The notes: generated by a model not told the origin, from the letters alone. 64,000 bases of DNA from Talaromyces rugulosus (GCF_013368755.1 NC_049563.1:558001-622000); one strand, 5' to 3'; positions 24,823-35,720 are shown, counted from the stretch's first letter. Numbers and translations are program-made.

Positions 24823-25743
24823 TCAATACCACCATGCCTGCCATTCCGACGAATAGTCTTCAAACCCACGCGTCCCAAGCAGCTTCTGAACCTCAACCCT
24901 CCACCATTGCTGGCTACTGAGGTCGCCAACCGATTCCGGCAGATCCAATCCACTGCTTATTCGAAACTTGGTGCGAATCCAGCCTCGTGGGAAAAACCCA
25001 GCAATCTCCCAATCGATAACACCAACAGTGCCCTTTGTCGGAACATCTTCCACAATGACATTTGTAGGACCGAGGTCGGCATGGCAAAAGACGAATTTAG
25101 AGCAATCCATGCCCATCAACTTACAAGGTCGAAGAAGATTTTGAGGGTCGTAATTTTCAGCAGCGCGGGATTCGAGGAGATAGGGCTCATAAGCGTTCTT
25201 CCCGTCTACTCCACAGAGCGTGTTGCCTTTCCAGGACTCAAGAGTCTCGCAGACATCTGCTATGGCGCTCACGTAGTGACGCTTCCATTTCTCATCCAGC
25301 GTTAGCCAAGCATCTGCAAGAGTTCGACCGGGAACCCTGCTCAAAAACAGGTAGGACCTGCCGTTGGATTCTGCCGAGTACAAGACTCTAGGAATCTCGA
25401 AATTATTGGGCCGCTTATCATGAACGTAAGCCAATGTTGCAGCTTCGGATGTCGTGCCATCAACGCATAGTTTAACCTTGCAAAATGCGCTGTTTCCTAA
25501 AGACCAGACGGCGGATCTTTCGGCGACATCATAAACCAATTTGAGCCGTGAGTCATCTACAGCCAAAGGCACTGTCGTGGGAAGAGGAATGGTGGCGCTA
25601 GTAACGTTATAACTGAGATCTTCTTCTTGGTCGTACCAGGTAGAGGTGTTTGAATAACCTCTCGAACGATGGAGAATTAGACCACCGATAAGCCATGTAT
25701 TTGCATCCACCTGCTTGATCGACTCCCTGAGAGGCTCTTCCAT
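24823..25743 (-). CDS. APH-family (aminoglycoside phosphotransferase fold) kinase-like protein
   Basis: A 306-residue intronless protein of the large fungal APH/choline-kinase-like group; the substrate is unknown. Visible motifs are A-V-W-S-L-G-N-S-A-F-C-K-V-K-L (ATP-site region with Lys), a central R-S-Y-L-F-L-S-R-V-P-G-R-T-L hinge, the catalytic loop C-H-A-D-L-G-P-T-N-V-I (the HxDxxxxN pattern of the family) near residue 215, and the metal-binding V-I-D-W-E-I-A-G near 240. All catalytic residues look present. These genes are common as lineage-specific duplicates in Eurotiales and are not antibiotic-resistance genes in this setting. Start at ATG 25743. It stands alone between AT-rich spacers. 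Confidence 0.8.
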   Translation of the reverse strand: MEEPLRESIKQVDANTWLIGGLILHRSRGYSNTSTWYDQEEDLSYNVTSATIPLPTTVPLAVDDSRLKLVYDVAERSAVWSLGNSAFCKVKLCVDGTTSEAATLAYVHDKRPNNFEIPRVLYSAESNGRSYLFLSRVPGRTLADAWLTLDEKWKRHYVSAIADVCETLESWKGNTLCGVDGKNAYEPYLLESRAAENYDPQNLLRPCKLMGMDCSKFVFCHADLGPTNVIVEDVPTKGTVGVIDWEIAGFFPRGWIRTKFRISSGLDLPESVGDLSSQQWWRVEVQKLLGTRGFEDYSSEWQAWWY

Positions 25744-26193
25744 GGCTAGCCGAGGGAAATATTTTGTGTTTGTTGTATTTGAAATAAATATTATATCGCA
25801 GGATTACATGTGTAGGAAGTATCTCAGTTATAGTTTGCGAGGGTAAGAAAGTTGAGTCACGATAGGCTGAAATGTAAATAGGCTACAGTGGAAAGTGGGC
25901 CAGCACCTTGCGGGGTTTACAGTTCCATCTTGACATAACCTGTAGATCGTTAAACGCTTTCATTATATTCATAGTTTGTGAAATATCGATTAAAAATGAA
26001 GAAAAATCAATACAGCTTAAATAATTTTCTCTGTACAACATTGAAAGTAATCATTTATAGATATACATGTATATGTATCCCTAATACCAGCTTATTGAGG
26101 AATACTTATTTGCAACTATTCAAATGTTATCATCTTTATGAAGTCTACCGGCGGATATGTACATGCAGCACATAGACCAATGACAGCTGCACT
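25744..26193. other. AT-rich intergenic
   Basis: 450 bp between the APH-like gene start and the MRJP-like gene end. Nothing recognisable; a minor ORF with only low-complexity residues was ignored. Confidence 0.5.
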
Positions 26194-27321
26194 CTAAGCA
26201 TGGTCCAAAGGAGACGGGTTGTGGCCGGTCTCGATAGTGTATACATAGATGGGCTTCTCGATCGTCATGGTCTGGTTATCCGGCTGAATGAAGCGAGTAC
26301 CACGGTTCAGCTGCGAGGCACACATCCAAAGGCGCTGCTGAGTGTCGATCCACATGGCGTCCACCCACAACAGCCTAGAATCGCGCACCAACAACGTAGT
26401 TGTCCCATTCGGCGCAAGGGTGCGGATCTCCTGGCGGTCGCCGTCACTGTAGTATATAGTACCCTCGGCGTCAATAGCTGTGCCACCAGTAGAAGGGGTC
26501 AGCGCAAAGGGCTCGACGTAGTTGGGCAGCAGATCGGCCATGGTGTCGTTGTGCAGAGCCTCATTGAGATATTTGGTTTCAATGCGCCACATGTACCCGA
26601 TGCCCGGCTGGTAATAGAAATATTTGCCATCAGGCGACACCTCGAGCTGGTCAGCATTGGTATAATCATACTCACCCGTCGCGACATCGCGCAGGAGGTG
26701 GCCCTCGGCTGACAGGGGTAACAGAGCTACCGTTGACTTGTGCTCGCGGAGTACCATGCGTGCATAGCCTGTTTCGAGATCTAGCACAATGATAGAGCCA
26801 ATAGTATACTCAGTCAGGTAGGCATATTTGCCGTTGAAGCGCACGTCGTTAAGGGAACCGTCCGTGGTGGTGACGTTTCCGAGGTAGTAAACACGGTCTA
26901 CCTCGTTGGTTGTCAAATTGAATGAGATCAACTTGGACGAGTTGGCGAACTTTTCGAGAGACCCACTGTCTACAACCCATAGCCTGCCATCAGGACCAAC
27001 ACGCTGAGAGTTGGCCGAGACATACTTGGTCTCCGAGTCGGCAAGACTATCGGTAGTGGCATTCCATGAATTCCATGCCTCATCGGGGTACGGTGCGAGC
27101 GAGAAGTTGCCCTTGACCTCGACGATCTGCGAGCCCGTGGTGCCGTCGAGGCGGGCGAGCTTGAGAAAGGCGCGGCCCTCGGGTGTGGTGCTGGCACCGG
27201 TGGTGGGCGTGTCGAGAATGACGGCCGTCTGGAGGCGATCATCGTGGTCTTTGGTTATGTCTGCCTGGGAAAAGGTGGCAAAGAGGGCCAGAGGGAGGCC
27301 GAAAAGGAGAGAGCCCAGCAT
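26194..27321 (-). CDS. secreted major-royal-jelly/yellow-family protein
   Basis: 375-residue intronless protein. The start is ATG 27321, since the longer frame begins at GTG. M-L-G-S-L-L-F-G-L-P-L-A-L-F-A-T-F-S-Q-A is a clear signal peptide. The body matches the MRJP/yellow six-blade propeller: R-L-W-V-V-D-S-G, then L-N-D-V-R-F-N-G-K-Y-A-Y-L-T-E and S-I-I-V-L-D-L-E-T-G, followed by Q-L-E-V-S-P-D-G-K-Y-F-Y-Y-Q and R-L-W-M-C-A-S-Q-L-N-R. Several N-x-S/T sites suggest glycosylation. Fungal members are secreted proteins of unknown substrate; some related propellers are lactonases. A TTAAATAG box lies about 80 bp upstream. It is divergent from the FAD oxidase gene. Confidence 0.8.
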   Translation of the reverse strand: MLGSLLFGLPLALFATFSQADITKDHDDRLQTAVILDTPTTGASTTPEGRAFLKLARLDGTTGSQIVEVKGNFSLAPYPDEAWNSWNATTDSLADSETKYVSANSQRVGPDGRLWVVDSGSLEKFANSSKLISFNLTTNEVDRVYYLGNVTTTDGSLNDVRFNGKYAYLTEYTIGSIIVLDLETGYARMVLREHKSTVALLPLSAEGHLLRDVATGEYDYTNADQLEVSPDGKYFYYQPGIGYMWRIETKYLNEALHNDTMADLLPNYVEPFALTPSTGGTAIDAEGTIYYSDGDRQEIRTLAPNGTTTLLVRDSRLLWVDAMWIDTQQRLWMCASQLNRGTRFIQPDNQTMTIEKPIYVYTIETGHNPSPLDHA

Positions 27322-27401
27322 CTTGACTTTCACTTTTTGGCTTTTGACTTTGAAACTGACTGTGGCTTTTGTCCATTCGGATCAACGCGCCATATCCCGG
27401 G

Positions 27402-27409
27402 CTATTTAA
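27402..27409 (-). promoter_or_regulatory. TATA-like box of the MRJP-like gene
   Basis: TTAAATAG on the minus strand, about 80 bp upstream of ATG 27321. Position and sequence fit a core promoter; not tested. Confidence 0.4.
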
Positions 27410-28558
27410 CCACAGCTTCATCTAGATCCATGGCGGGTTTGGTGTCTTGATGCCCAGCCTTGGGTGCTGCTGCTCCAAGCAGATCCTATCCGCTTTCGAT
27501 AGCGAACATGGTCTTGGCCAGCGTATTCCTGCTGAGCTTCTAGAGCAAGATGATTGCTAATATCTCCTGGGCCAGATCTCTTGATTATTCAATGTCCAAT
27601 GTTGCTCAGTGCATCTGTCCGAGGATACATGTAGAAATTTAGCCGGCATCGGGGGGCGGGCGGCATGCCGAGAGCGAGAGGAAACCGGTTCCCGACGGTG
27701 AAGCATTTCCGACTGCCAAGCCCGACCTACTTGTATGTATGTAGGATCGTTCGTTCGTATATATAAAACAAATCCATCTGCCCAGAAAACTAGGGCTTAG
27801 CCAAGAGAGTCTTCTGCATCATCGTCGAGAACTAAGGTGGCCTTGCCAAAGATAGATAGGAGCTGGAGCTAACGGATGCAGCTTATTCTACCTGAAAACG
27901 TGCTGAATCTCTGTGGCTAGAACTCAAGGATTGATTAATGCTTATAAAGATGCTTATAAAGATGGCTTATGTAGCAGAGAGATCTAGATCTTGTGCAACG
28001 CTCTCGAGCATTTGCCCAGGCCTGGCGGAACATGGAAACCCTTTGGGCTTAATCGAAGAAGCATACTGATATTGCCAAGGCCGATATTTGTCTTTGATTC
28101 TGTGATGTTGTCCTTGGCGTAAGATCACTATATTCATTGGGATATGTACTGTCGAAAGAGAAGTTTTTTTTGTTGGCACCTTACCCATGAGTCATTAAAG
28201 TCTCGGGGAGTGTTTACAATCGTACCTACTGGGATATCCTTAATTCAATCGTCGTACCAAGTTGCTTGACGCCTTTTGGATAACCTTACTCTTTTCACAA
28301 AGCAAATTTTCCCATGGGGGAATTCAGGATGTACCCTGCCAAGACTTATTTTGGCCCTCGAGGTTCACGCCAAGTAACGTCTGTGCTATAGTCTTAATAG
28401 TAAGCACGGAAAGATGCCAAGTGTTTTACAAACTACTCGTTGCGGAACACAAGTGCCATGCCGCCAGTAATCCTTCACGGGGTTTGGCGGGTTAGTATCA
28501 GGAGTAGTACTCCATACGCCGTATTTTGTATAAGCGTATACTAAATTCAGACTCGACA

Positions 28559-28566
28559 TATAAAAG
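28559..28566 (+). promoter_or_regulatory. TATA box of the ALO-type oxidase gene
   Basis: TATAAAAG 71 bp upstream of ATG 28637, in a typical core-promoter position. Confidence 0.55.
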
Positions 28567-28636
28567 CACGGTACTGCTCTGTGTTTCATTGCAGTAAATC
28601 AGCATCCTCCTCATTTCTATATAACAGTCATTCAAA

Positions 28637-30106
28637 ATGTTTGGTCTCAAGCCTGCTCTATTTCTGTCCCTTGCGGCTCAGGGTCTAGCTTATCGCTGGT
28701 TCAACTGGCAAGTTGATATTACCTGTGAGGCCACCGGCTTCTTTGTGCCTGACAATAAGACCGACCTGGCTGGCTTTGTCAAACACCATTATCCCCTCAA
28801 GACCATGCTCAGGCCTGTCGGTAATGGCCATGGGTTTGGCAACCTCACTACCTGTGTCAATGACGGACAGACCGAGAGAGATTCTTATGTTCTCAGTCTG
28901 ACCAACTTGAAGGATCTGCACATCCACGAGAGCAACCACACAGTCACCTTTGGCGGGGGTTGGGATCTCGTTGATCTCATCCCGGCCCTTCACGAACATG
29001 GTCTCCAAGTTCACAACTTGGGTAGCGAGAAAGTGCAGAACTACATTGGTGCTGCCACCACAGGTACCCATGGCACTGGCAAGTCAAACCAGAATCTCGC
29101 GACCCAGATCCTTGGTATGCGTATAATGGACGCCAAGGGAGACATTCATGTCATCGACAAGGACCAAGACCTAGATGCCTTTCGCATTGCTATCGGAGCC
29201 CTGGGAATAATCGTTGAAGTCACCCTCCAGGCTGAACCCTTGTCGTTTCTGAAACGGACCAACAAGGTAATCGAGGGCCCTTCCAATATCACCAAGTTGT
29301 ATGAGTTTATTGCAGAACTCGGCGAGAAATATGAGCAGGCCAACATCAACGGCCCCAACATGGTCTGGAATTCGTCTACACAGCAACTTGTGCCCTCGAC
29401 GAATCTTACGGTTGTCTACTGGGAGGAGACCAACTTCACTGGGGTTGCAAACTGCTCTTTGGATTTCTGCTCGAATGATTGCGGCCCGTGCAACCGAGAC
29501 TACATCTGTTATGATTACAAGATGGACGGTATCGCCACCACCCCCCCTGGAATCTGCTACCGCGGTTTCATGGGACAGTTTGAGCACTTCTTCCCAATTG
29601 AAAACCTCGCTGAGGCCGGAGTCGACTACTTCAACTACGCGATGTCGCAGGGTGACCGCCTGGGACCATACCAAGATATCAAAGATGTTTTGGACGCTCA
29701 AAATGTGGCAAGATATGAATCCGACGACGTGACAGTGATCACTAGATTTGTCAAGGGTGATGATACTTGGCTGTCTCCCGTCAACAAGTACGGCTTGAAG
29801 CCCAACGCAAGTGGGATTTTCGCCACCTTGGAGTACTCCTGGATGCCTTCCTACAACAACTTCACCCAACAGTGGTTCTATCAGGAACTCGCAAGCGAAT
29901 TTATTCCCAAATTTGGTGAGACCTACGATGTCCGCCCGCACTGGAACAAGATGCAGTTTCACAACGAGACCTACACGTCGACCATTTTCCCAAAGATGAA
30001 CGACTGGCTCGAGATCCAGGAGAAGATGGACCCTCAGTGCCAGTTTGTCAACCCATTTATGATCAATGCCCTCGGAATTGATCGTTGCCAGGCTGTATTC
30101 GAGTGA
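28637..30106 (+). CDS. secreted FAD-dependent aldonolactone-oxidase-type protein
   Basis: 489-residue intronless protein with signal peptide (M-F-G-L-K-P-A-L-F-L-S-L-A-A-Q-G-L-A). The vanillyl-alcohol-oxidase-type FAD domain shows R-P-V-G-N-G-H-G-F, where His of the G-x-G-H motif is the usual covalent flavin site in gulono/arabinono-lactone oxidases. It also shows Q-N-Y-I-G-A-A-T-T-G-T-H-G-T-G and F-R-I-A-I-G-A-L-G-I-I. The C-terminal ALO domain includes R-P-H-W-N-K. A Cys-rich insertion (about residues 275-315, roughly eight Cys) is unusual for cytosolic ALO enzymes and suggests disulfides in a secreted oxidase. Many N-x-S/T sites are present. Substrate unknown: a sugar lactone or oligosaccharide is plausible. 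Confidence 0.85.
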   Translation: MFGLKPALFLSLAAQGLAYRWFNWQVDITCEATGFFVPDNKTDLAGFVKHHYPLKTMLRPVGNGHGFGNLTTCVNDGQTERDSYVLSLTNLKDLHIHESNHTVTFGGGWDLVDLIPALHEHGLQVHNLGSEKVQNYIGAATTGTHGTGKSNQNLATQILGMRIMDAKGDIHVIDKDQDLDAFRIAIGALGIIVEVTLQAEPLSFLKRTNKVIEGPSNITKLYEFIAELGEKYEQANINGPNMVWNSSTQQLVPSTNLTVVYWEETNFTGVANCSLDFCSNDCGPCNRDYICYDYKMDGIATTPPGICYRGFMGQFEHFFPIENLAEAGVDYFNYAMSQGDRLGPYQDIKDVLDAQNVARYESDDVTVITRFVKGDDTWLSPVNKYGLKPNASGIFATLEYSWMPSYNNFTQQWFYQELASEFIPKFGETYDVRPHWNKMQFHNETYTSTIFPKMNDWLEIQEKMDPQCQFVNPFMINALGIDRCQAVFE

Positions 30107-30479
30107 TTTACGTTTCAAATGTAGAGTCCTGAGAAAGGGTTTGACGGTTATCCAGTCTTTATACATATCATATAGTGATGAAATTAATTCTATGTACCTA
30201 CTTTCATAGACTTGACATAGATAAATTTTGAATCTTTAAATTACCTGCTGTGGTTTGTAGTAGCTGTAGATCCTTTAGATAACATGACATAAAAATGAAG
30301 TGCTTCCTGCAATGAACATTTGAACTGTGGATACAGGATATACATCCCTTGCTTTCGTACGTATCGATAATGCCGGCCAAGTGGTGTCAAAACTTCCGTC
30401 TCGCCCTCAGTTGAACGTAGGCTAAAGTTACGGCTGTTTTAAAGACACCCAAGAAACATCAAATTGTTATGGCATCTCT
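30107..30479. other. AT-rich 3' flank of the ALO-type gene
   Basis: No coding signal. Marks the start of the 6.4-kb interval without intact genes. Confidence 0.5.
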
Positions 30480-30850
30480 AACCAGGCATTGTATCTCTCA
30501 TGTCTTCGTCGAGGTCCTGTCCAAGTCCAAAGTGCGACTGAAAGCTAATGTTTTGCTTAGGGTGGTCCAGATCTCCTGACATCACTGTGTCCCGGTTGTT
30601 GGTACGGTGTATACTCGTTCTCATATACAACTCCGGCACGGGGAATAGTCGTGGCATTCTGGATTTTTTTCGACAACTCGTGAACCATTTTTCCCAGTCT
30701 TCGTCGCATTGTATGGATGAATAACAGAATTATCCTCCAGAATCTCAACTTGTAGCTCGATGCATCAGGGTTGTCATTGTACTCATAGTACTCAGCTTTC
30801 ATCTTTTCCCACCCCTTTTCTACCCACTGATATCGGAAGTGTAGAACCGG
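30480..30850 (-). pseudogene. unrecognised decayed coding fragment
   Basis: A minus-strand open stretch of about 95 codons reads like protein (W-V-E-K-G-W-E-K-M, then L-R-F-W-R-I-I-L-L-F-I-H-T-M-R-R-R-L, then Y-E-N-E-Y-T-P-Y). It ends at a stop but would continue, after a one-base shift, into another plausible 24-codon tail. A stop also lies just upstream of the open stretch. It resembles a broken C-terminal end of a gene of unknown family. It could also be chance; evidence is limited to sequence character. Confidence 0.35.
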
Positions 30851-31140
30851 CTAAGCTATCTCTCAAGCTTCCCTAATGTGTTTCTATACATCGACCTAGG
30901 TTTCACCCTAGGTTCTTTCTTATTTGGATCTTGCACCGTCAGTGCGTCTGCGCAGATTTGGCGCCCAGATGTAACGAAATATTTATCGGTGGTGCAACTG
31001 TTCTTTTTGACGAGGCACTCTGCGTGTCGTCTACCCTTTCTATCAATTTCTGATTGAGAAGTGGCCGTCTGAGCTGGGTGAGATAGATACGCGCAAAGCC
31101 CGTAGAATATCTCAGTGGCTCTACCTTTGGAAAGAGTGAA
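30851..31140 (-). pseudogene. open coding-like stretch without a start codon
   Basis: About 95 codons open on the minus strand (from F-T-L-S-K-G-R-A-T-E-I-F-Y near 31140 to the stop near 30860) with no upstream ATG. It abuts the fragment at 30480-30850, so the two may be parts of one decayed gene. No family recognised. Confidence 0.3.
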
Positions 31141-32140
31141 AGGCGGGGGAATCCTGAATACTTCCTACAGCACAGTCCAAAACTTCTTCCAAGACTTAGC
31201 CATGAGGTTGAAGTTCCGAAAATTTTGTGGAATTCTTTGGATTCGCATCGCTGTTTCTTCCTTTGTGAAGAGCTAGTTCACGCCGGTTTCGTGGGACATG
31301 TGTTGCACTAGCTTCCAGATGCCGTTGACATTGGTAACCAGGTGGTTACTGGTCACTTTGTTTTCTTTGGTGGGTACTTCACAAGATGATGCGGCCATCC
31401 CATTAGCTCTAAGAAGCTCGTTCCACCTCTGCCACCTAGCCAGTGCGTGTCGTAGCCGTCCTGATTGCTTTGCTCGCCCAGCAAACCAGCTGTAGCTAGA
31501 ATTCGTGTTTTCCTTCAATTCATCCTTTGTAGCGTTATTTGTTCAAGTTGTTTTGGTTCCGGTTTTTGTATAGGCCGGCATGTTGTGATATTTCCTTTTG
31601 TTCGCAGGGTCTTATATGGTTTCTGTATGAAGGCTTACTTGTATGTATTCTGAAGGTAGGCATTGTTGAGTAACAGAAGGTGGAGCACACTTGATTTAGT
31701 GGCCCATAATCTTGGCTGCCTTCATATCCCATTGTTCATCTTCCATCATGTAGGTGACGGCGGACCCCTTTCGATCAATAATACATATGCTCAAGATTGC
31801 TACGACGACAGAGTACATAGAATCCCTACGGAGGGTATTCCATCCTGCGAGCTTTTTTTACTTCATTCGGGAGAAACCCTAAGTATTCCTCAATCAGCAT
31901 CGGAACAAAAACAGGCCATAAATGACCGTGAAAGAACATACAGTAGCATCAAAACTTTTGTTCCTAGACTCTTGTCGATACGGGCAATGGAATATTGAGC
32001 CGAGTCGTGTAGACCAAAAGTGCATTCATCACTACACTTATCTTCCAAGTTTTTAATTCTGCTTGCTGTGGCGAAGGCGTTAGGGATGATATTGCGGATT
32101 GCTGGTTTTGTATTAGCTTGGTTCAATGAAAAATAGTACT
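31141..32140. other. no intact gene seen
   Basis: Short open frames on both strands, none with a start, length and composition that suggest a living gene. Probably more of the decayed minus-strand material on either side. Confidence 0.45.
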
Positions 32141-32141
32141 C

Positions 32142-32300
32142 GGTTCACATACTATTTAGTTTCCGAAAAAAACTCGTAGGGCCATAGGCAACGAGAGTCC
32201 CGTTCGCATACTATTCGGTTTCGTATGGGCTGAAATAACCTACTCCGGATCAAATGCGATGAGAATTGGTTCACATACTATTCAGTGGGCTGAAATAGCT
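32142..32300. repeat. degenerate three-copy tandem repeat, period about 60-66 bp
   Basis: Three units begin with GTTCACATACTATTTAG, GTTCGCATACTATTCGG and GTTCACATACTATTCAG at about 32143, 32202 and 32269. Units 2 and 3 are followed by GGGCTGAAATA, and two share GGGCCRTARGC further on. No gene overlaps it. Confidence 0.6.
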
Positions 32301-35300
32301 TGTGTCGGGCCGTAAGCGAGAGTAGGATGAGAGCAGTGATAACTCTAACCCCCAGCGATGCCCACATCCAGATAGCAGATTTCCCCAAAGTCGCCCTCTG
32401 ATGCAGAGGTAGTTTAGAGTGTTGCGAACCGAAAGAAGTATTTTCTTTGCTTCTTCGATGCCTTATTTCTGTTTTTAGAGTTTTCAGGAAAGACACTAGA
32501 ACGTATTTCCTCACAAGCTGCGCTATCTGTTGTCAACTGGCCGGAAGAAGTCGATTGGATATCTTCTTTTTGATATCCTCCTAAGGTGACTGCCGCACCA
32601 GATATTTCCTAATATTGAATATCGTCTTCTGCTGAAACTGGCCGTGAGGTGCCATAACATTGTATACCACTGTAGCCGAGTTAGTATGTGCACCTCAGCG
32701 AAAAATATTCCTCAAAAAGGAATCAGGACACTTCACATACCGTTATATCATTACATCGAGTCTTCAGATAAATCGGTCAGAAACATGACCTGCCTGGGAC
32801 ATCATGACTACGGGTAGAATCGGTATTCGGTATTCCTTGATTGCTGAGATGTATTCGAAGATGTTTGGTATGGAGCCTTTGACAAACTGCCATTATCGAC
32901 ATAGCAGTTTTTCTTGTCGACATTGTCGTAGCTGCAATAAGGTTTTCTTTTCAGTCACAATAAACGTGTCGAGGCGTATATTGAGGTTTAGAAATTGTAG
33001 ACAGGAGAAGCCAAATAATTTCCCCCGCTCTACCTTTACAATAGCATTTCTTTGTCGATGGCTGATTGGTAAGATAAACAGTATGATGTGTGGCTTTCCC
33101 CTGAATAGCGTCTTCATCATGAGATGGACACAATCTGACATATTGCAGTTGCAATGTGCTGAGCAAGACAAACCTATACTTATCCATGAGTCAAATAGCT
33201 TCAAATAAAGTAGGATTGCCATACCTCTCCAAGTCAAATTTACCGTTTTCAAATATGTTTTTAACAGTCAGGTTGAACCCTGCTTCAAGAAATGTCGCCA
33301 ATTCTCTGCCCTGATAAAAATTGATTGTGAGGTCATTGTTGTCTTGGGTCGCGCGATGCTCCGAGAGAGTGCACAGTATAAGCGGGTGCTCGCTTATGAA
33401 ACCTGCGTTTTTCTTGCGGGTTAGTATATTCGTCTCGTGGTAACCACGAGCAGCTCTATTATCCAGTATAGCACCCGCGTCTAGGAACCGGGAGCCATGG
33501 AACCCTCAGCGCAATGCCGTTGACAAATGTTAACTGGGGCAGGTAGAGTTGAGATGGCCCATGACTTTCTCGGACCAAACACGATCAAATCTGATTTATT
33601 CTTTCAGTGCTATTCCACAGAAATATTTGATGACTCCAGGGACTATAAAAGTACCTCATACCATTTTCAGTCGGTAAAGCAATTGGAAATGAGAGTGAGA
33701 GAGGGATTTGCTATCGGGTTCGTCATATGTCCGTTGGAGTGCTGCTTCGTCGTGAAGTGAATCAGGTTTTTGCCGGCTGTAATAGCATGCGGTACTCCTG
33801 GAGCTTTGGTCTCCATTGCTCAAGTGCGGGGTGATGGCGAACAGTTCCTGTCGCAAATCCCACACTTATGCTCTGCAGGTGGTTGCGTTTTGGAGAAAGA
33901 AGCCGGAAGTCTCACAGTTGAAATCTATGTCTACGTTAGTATTGAGACAACACGCCTCCGGAAACGTAGCCCAACACAATAAACTCATCAACCATGTGTT
34001 CAATGTCTCGCTTGTTTCGTTGTCATAAAATTCGGGATAAATCCCGAACCTATATCGCTATCTGATTTCTAATTCGGTTGGTTCGCGCCCTTCTGGCTCA
34101 AGTTTGTGGTAGTAATAATGTCGTTTGTGGCCGCATATCGCACTAGATCGTTGTCGGATATGGATTGTAATGACCAAAAAAAGTGTTAGTTCTCCGACTG
34201 CCAGTCCAAATGGTCATCCAAGTCATACAGAATTTGGCCTCGCTACACTTCACTGAGCTGGAGTTTTCAATCATATGAATGCAATCCACACCATCGAACT
34301 AGTCAAAGTTAGTAAAGCATCCCTCACTTCAGAGAAGGAAAACTACATTCACGTTTCCTCCGTGTATGACTCAGTCTTATCCTCAAAAATAACTCCCAAG
34401 TCGAGATAAAAGCATCGTATCATGGCAGTTGACAAGAAGATCACCTCTGTGATAGATAGCGGGAAAATTAACGGCTGACACCAATATTGAAATCTGGCCG
34501 GGATTTGTCGACCAGAGCGTCCACTCCAGGTGACGAGGCAGGCGTGTCGATCGCCACCCTGGCTAGCCATCGTTTTATGTGGCGCTTATTTCATGATAGA
34601 AGAGGCGGATTAAATGGGGACGTGTGACCTAAAGAATGTTAGATATTAGTACACGGCTATGCTGATGCAAGCGAATGGGATATGCGTACTCGTACGGGCG
34701 CATTTTGAAGTTCGTATCATCCCCCGTCCAAGGTTGAGAAGTTGTCCGTTGAAGCTGGCATACATGAGAGCACTATGTAGAGGAGTAGCCTGGGGAGCCA
34801 ATAGGACTACCAGAGTCATCGCTGATTCTTCTCTACCAACGCCCGTTTTCCTTGAACGTCTCGTCGGACAAGGACAAAACTGTCAGAAACAGTCGGCCCA
34901 AGAACTCGTAGAGCCGGCTTAATGATACATAATATTGTATCACCTACCGGCACAAATCTCTTGTTCCTGCTGGATTTGGGCTGTCGTCTGCGTGTGCGGT
35001 TTGTACAAACTTTGAGTATTTCTAAATAGCGAAGAAATTAAACAGTCCATCAAACAACGGCCGTGGTAAACTGGTGACATGAACAGATCAGCAAATTGCC
35101 TCTTGGGCCGGAGAGGAGTCATCGAACGTCTACAGACCTCGGACAATTGCAAGCAAGGTGACACAATGTTCCCAGGTGGTAGTGGGTACAAGAAAAAATT
35201 GTTGTCATACGCAATAATGCCTGAGCGTATGTCAATCCATTGCCGAAGAATCTCCCCTGGGCTGGGTAAAGCAATGGTAAAGATAAAAGGTCGAGTACCT

Positions 35301-35720
35301 GTGTAGTCAGCACTAACGTCAAGAAGTATTAGAAAAGATAGTATGTTACACACCATAGGGAGTCTTCATTGTGGAAAATTGCAAGCGAGTTCGGTAGGCG
35401 TCGTCTTGGGTGCAGCCTATTGCTGCTTTCCTTCTAATGCTCCTCAGAAGTAGTAGCCGGCGCTCTTGATGCCAGAATTTGTCAAGTGAAATAGTAGTGA
35501 AGTCGAACGGGTGGCACTGAGTATCCTGACACTTTTGAGCCGCCCTATGAACGGAATCCCAGATGTTGCTATTGAGTTCCATTTCATAACAGCTCCTAGC
35601 AATGGAATGAATCCGCTAGCGTTGTATACATCACTATCCAGCACGTGGTATAGGAGGGCAACATTGAATGTGGCTTTTTAGTGTGAGAAGTGGTACAAGG
35701 CGGCAAATGTCATTTTGCGT
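32301..35720 (-). pseudogene. decayed ankyrin-repeat (possibly F-box/ankyrin) gene remnants
   Basis: Minus-strand fragments in several frames resemble ankyrin repeats: L-P-L-H-Q-R-A-T-L-G-K-S-A near 32.38 kb, F-L-E-A-G-F-N-L-T-V-K-N inside a 97-codon open stretch at 33.2-33.5 kb, and A-T-P-L-H-S-A-L-M-Y-A-S-F-N-G-Q at 34742-34799. At about 35.3-35.7 kb, A-Y-R-T-R-L-Q-F-S-T-M-K and A-L-L-Y-H-V-L-D-S-D-V-Y-N-A-S-G-F-I-P-L-L recall the start of fungal F-box/ankyrin proteins. Stops and frame changes separate them, so no intact product is possible. Orientation and order (N-terminal-like part at 35.7 kb) fit one or two genes read towards lower coordinates. The family call rests on my reading of motifs. 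Confidence 0.45.

Larger units (their letters stand above)
27322..28636. other. divergent promoter region between two secreted-protein genes
   Basis: 1.3 kb separating the MRJP-like (-) and ALO-type oxidase (+) genes. It carries TATA-like boxes at both ends and a short direct repeat GATGCTTATAAA/GATGGCTTATG near 27940-27970. No coding sequence found. Confidence 0.5.

Noticed and set aside
24823..30106. Idea that the APH-like, MRJP-like and ALO-type genes form a secondary-metabolite cluster
   Set aside because: No backbone synthase, transporter or cluster regulator is present, and spacers are long.
29171..30166. 331-codon open frame antisense to the ALO-type oxidase
   Set aside because: It mirrors the coding exon with third-position bias from the sense gene, has no recognisable product and lacks an own promoter.
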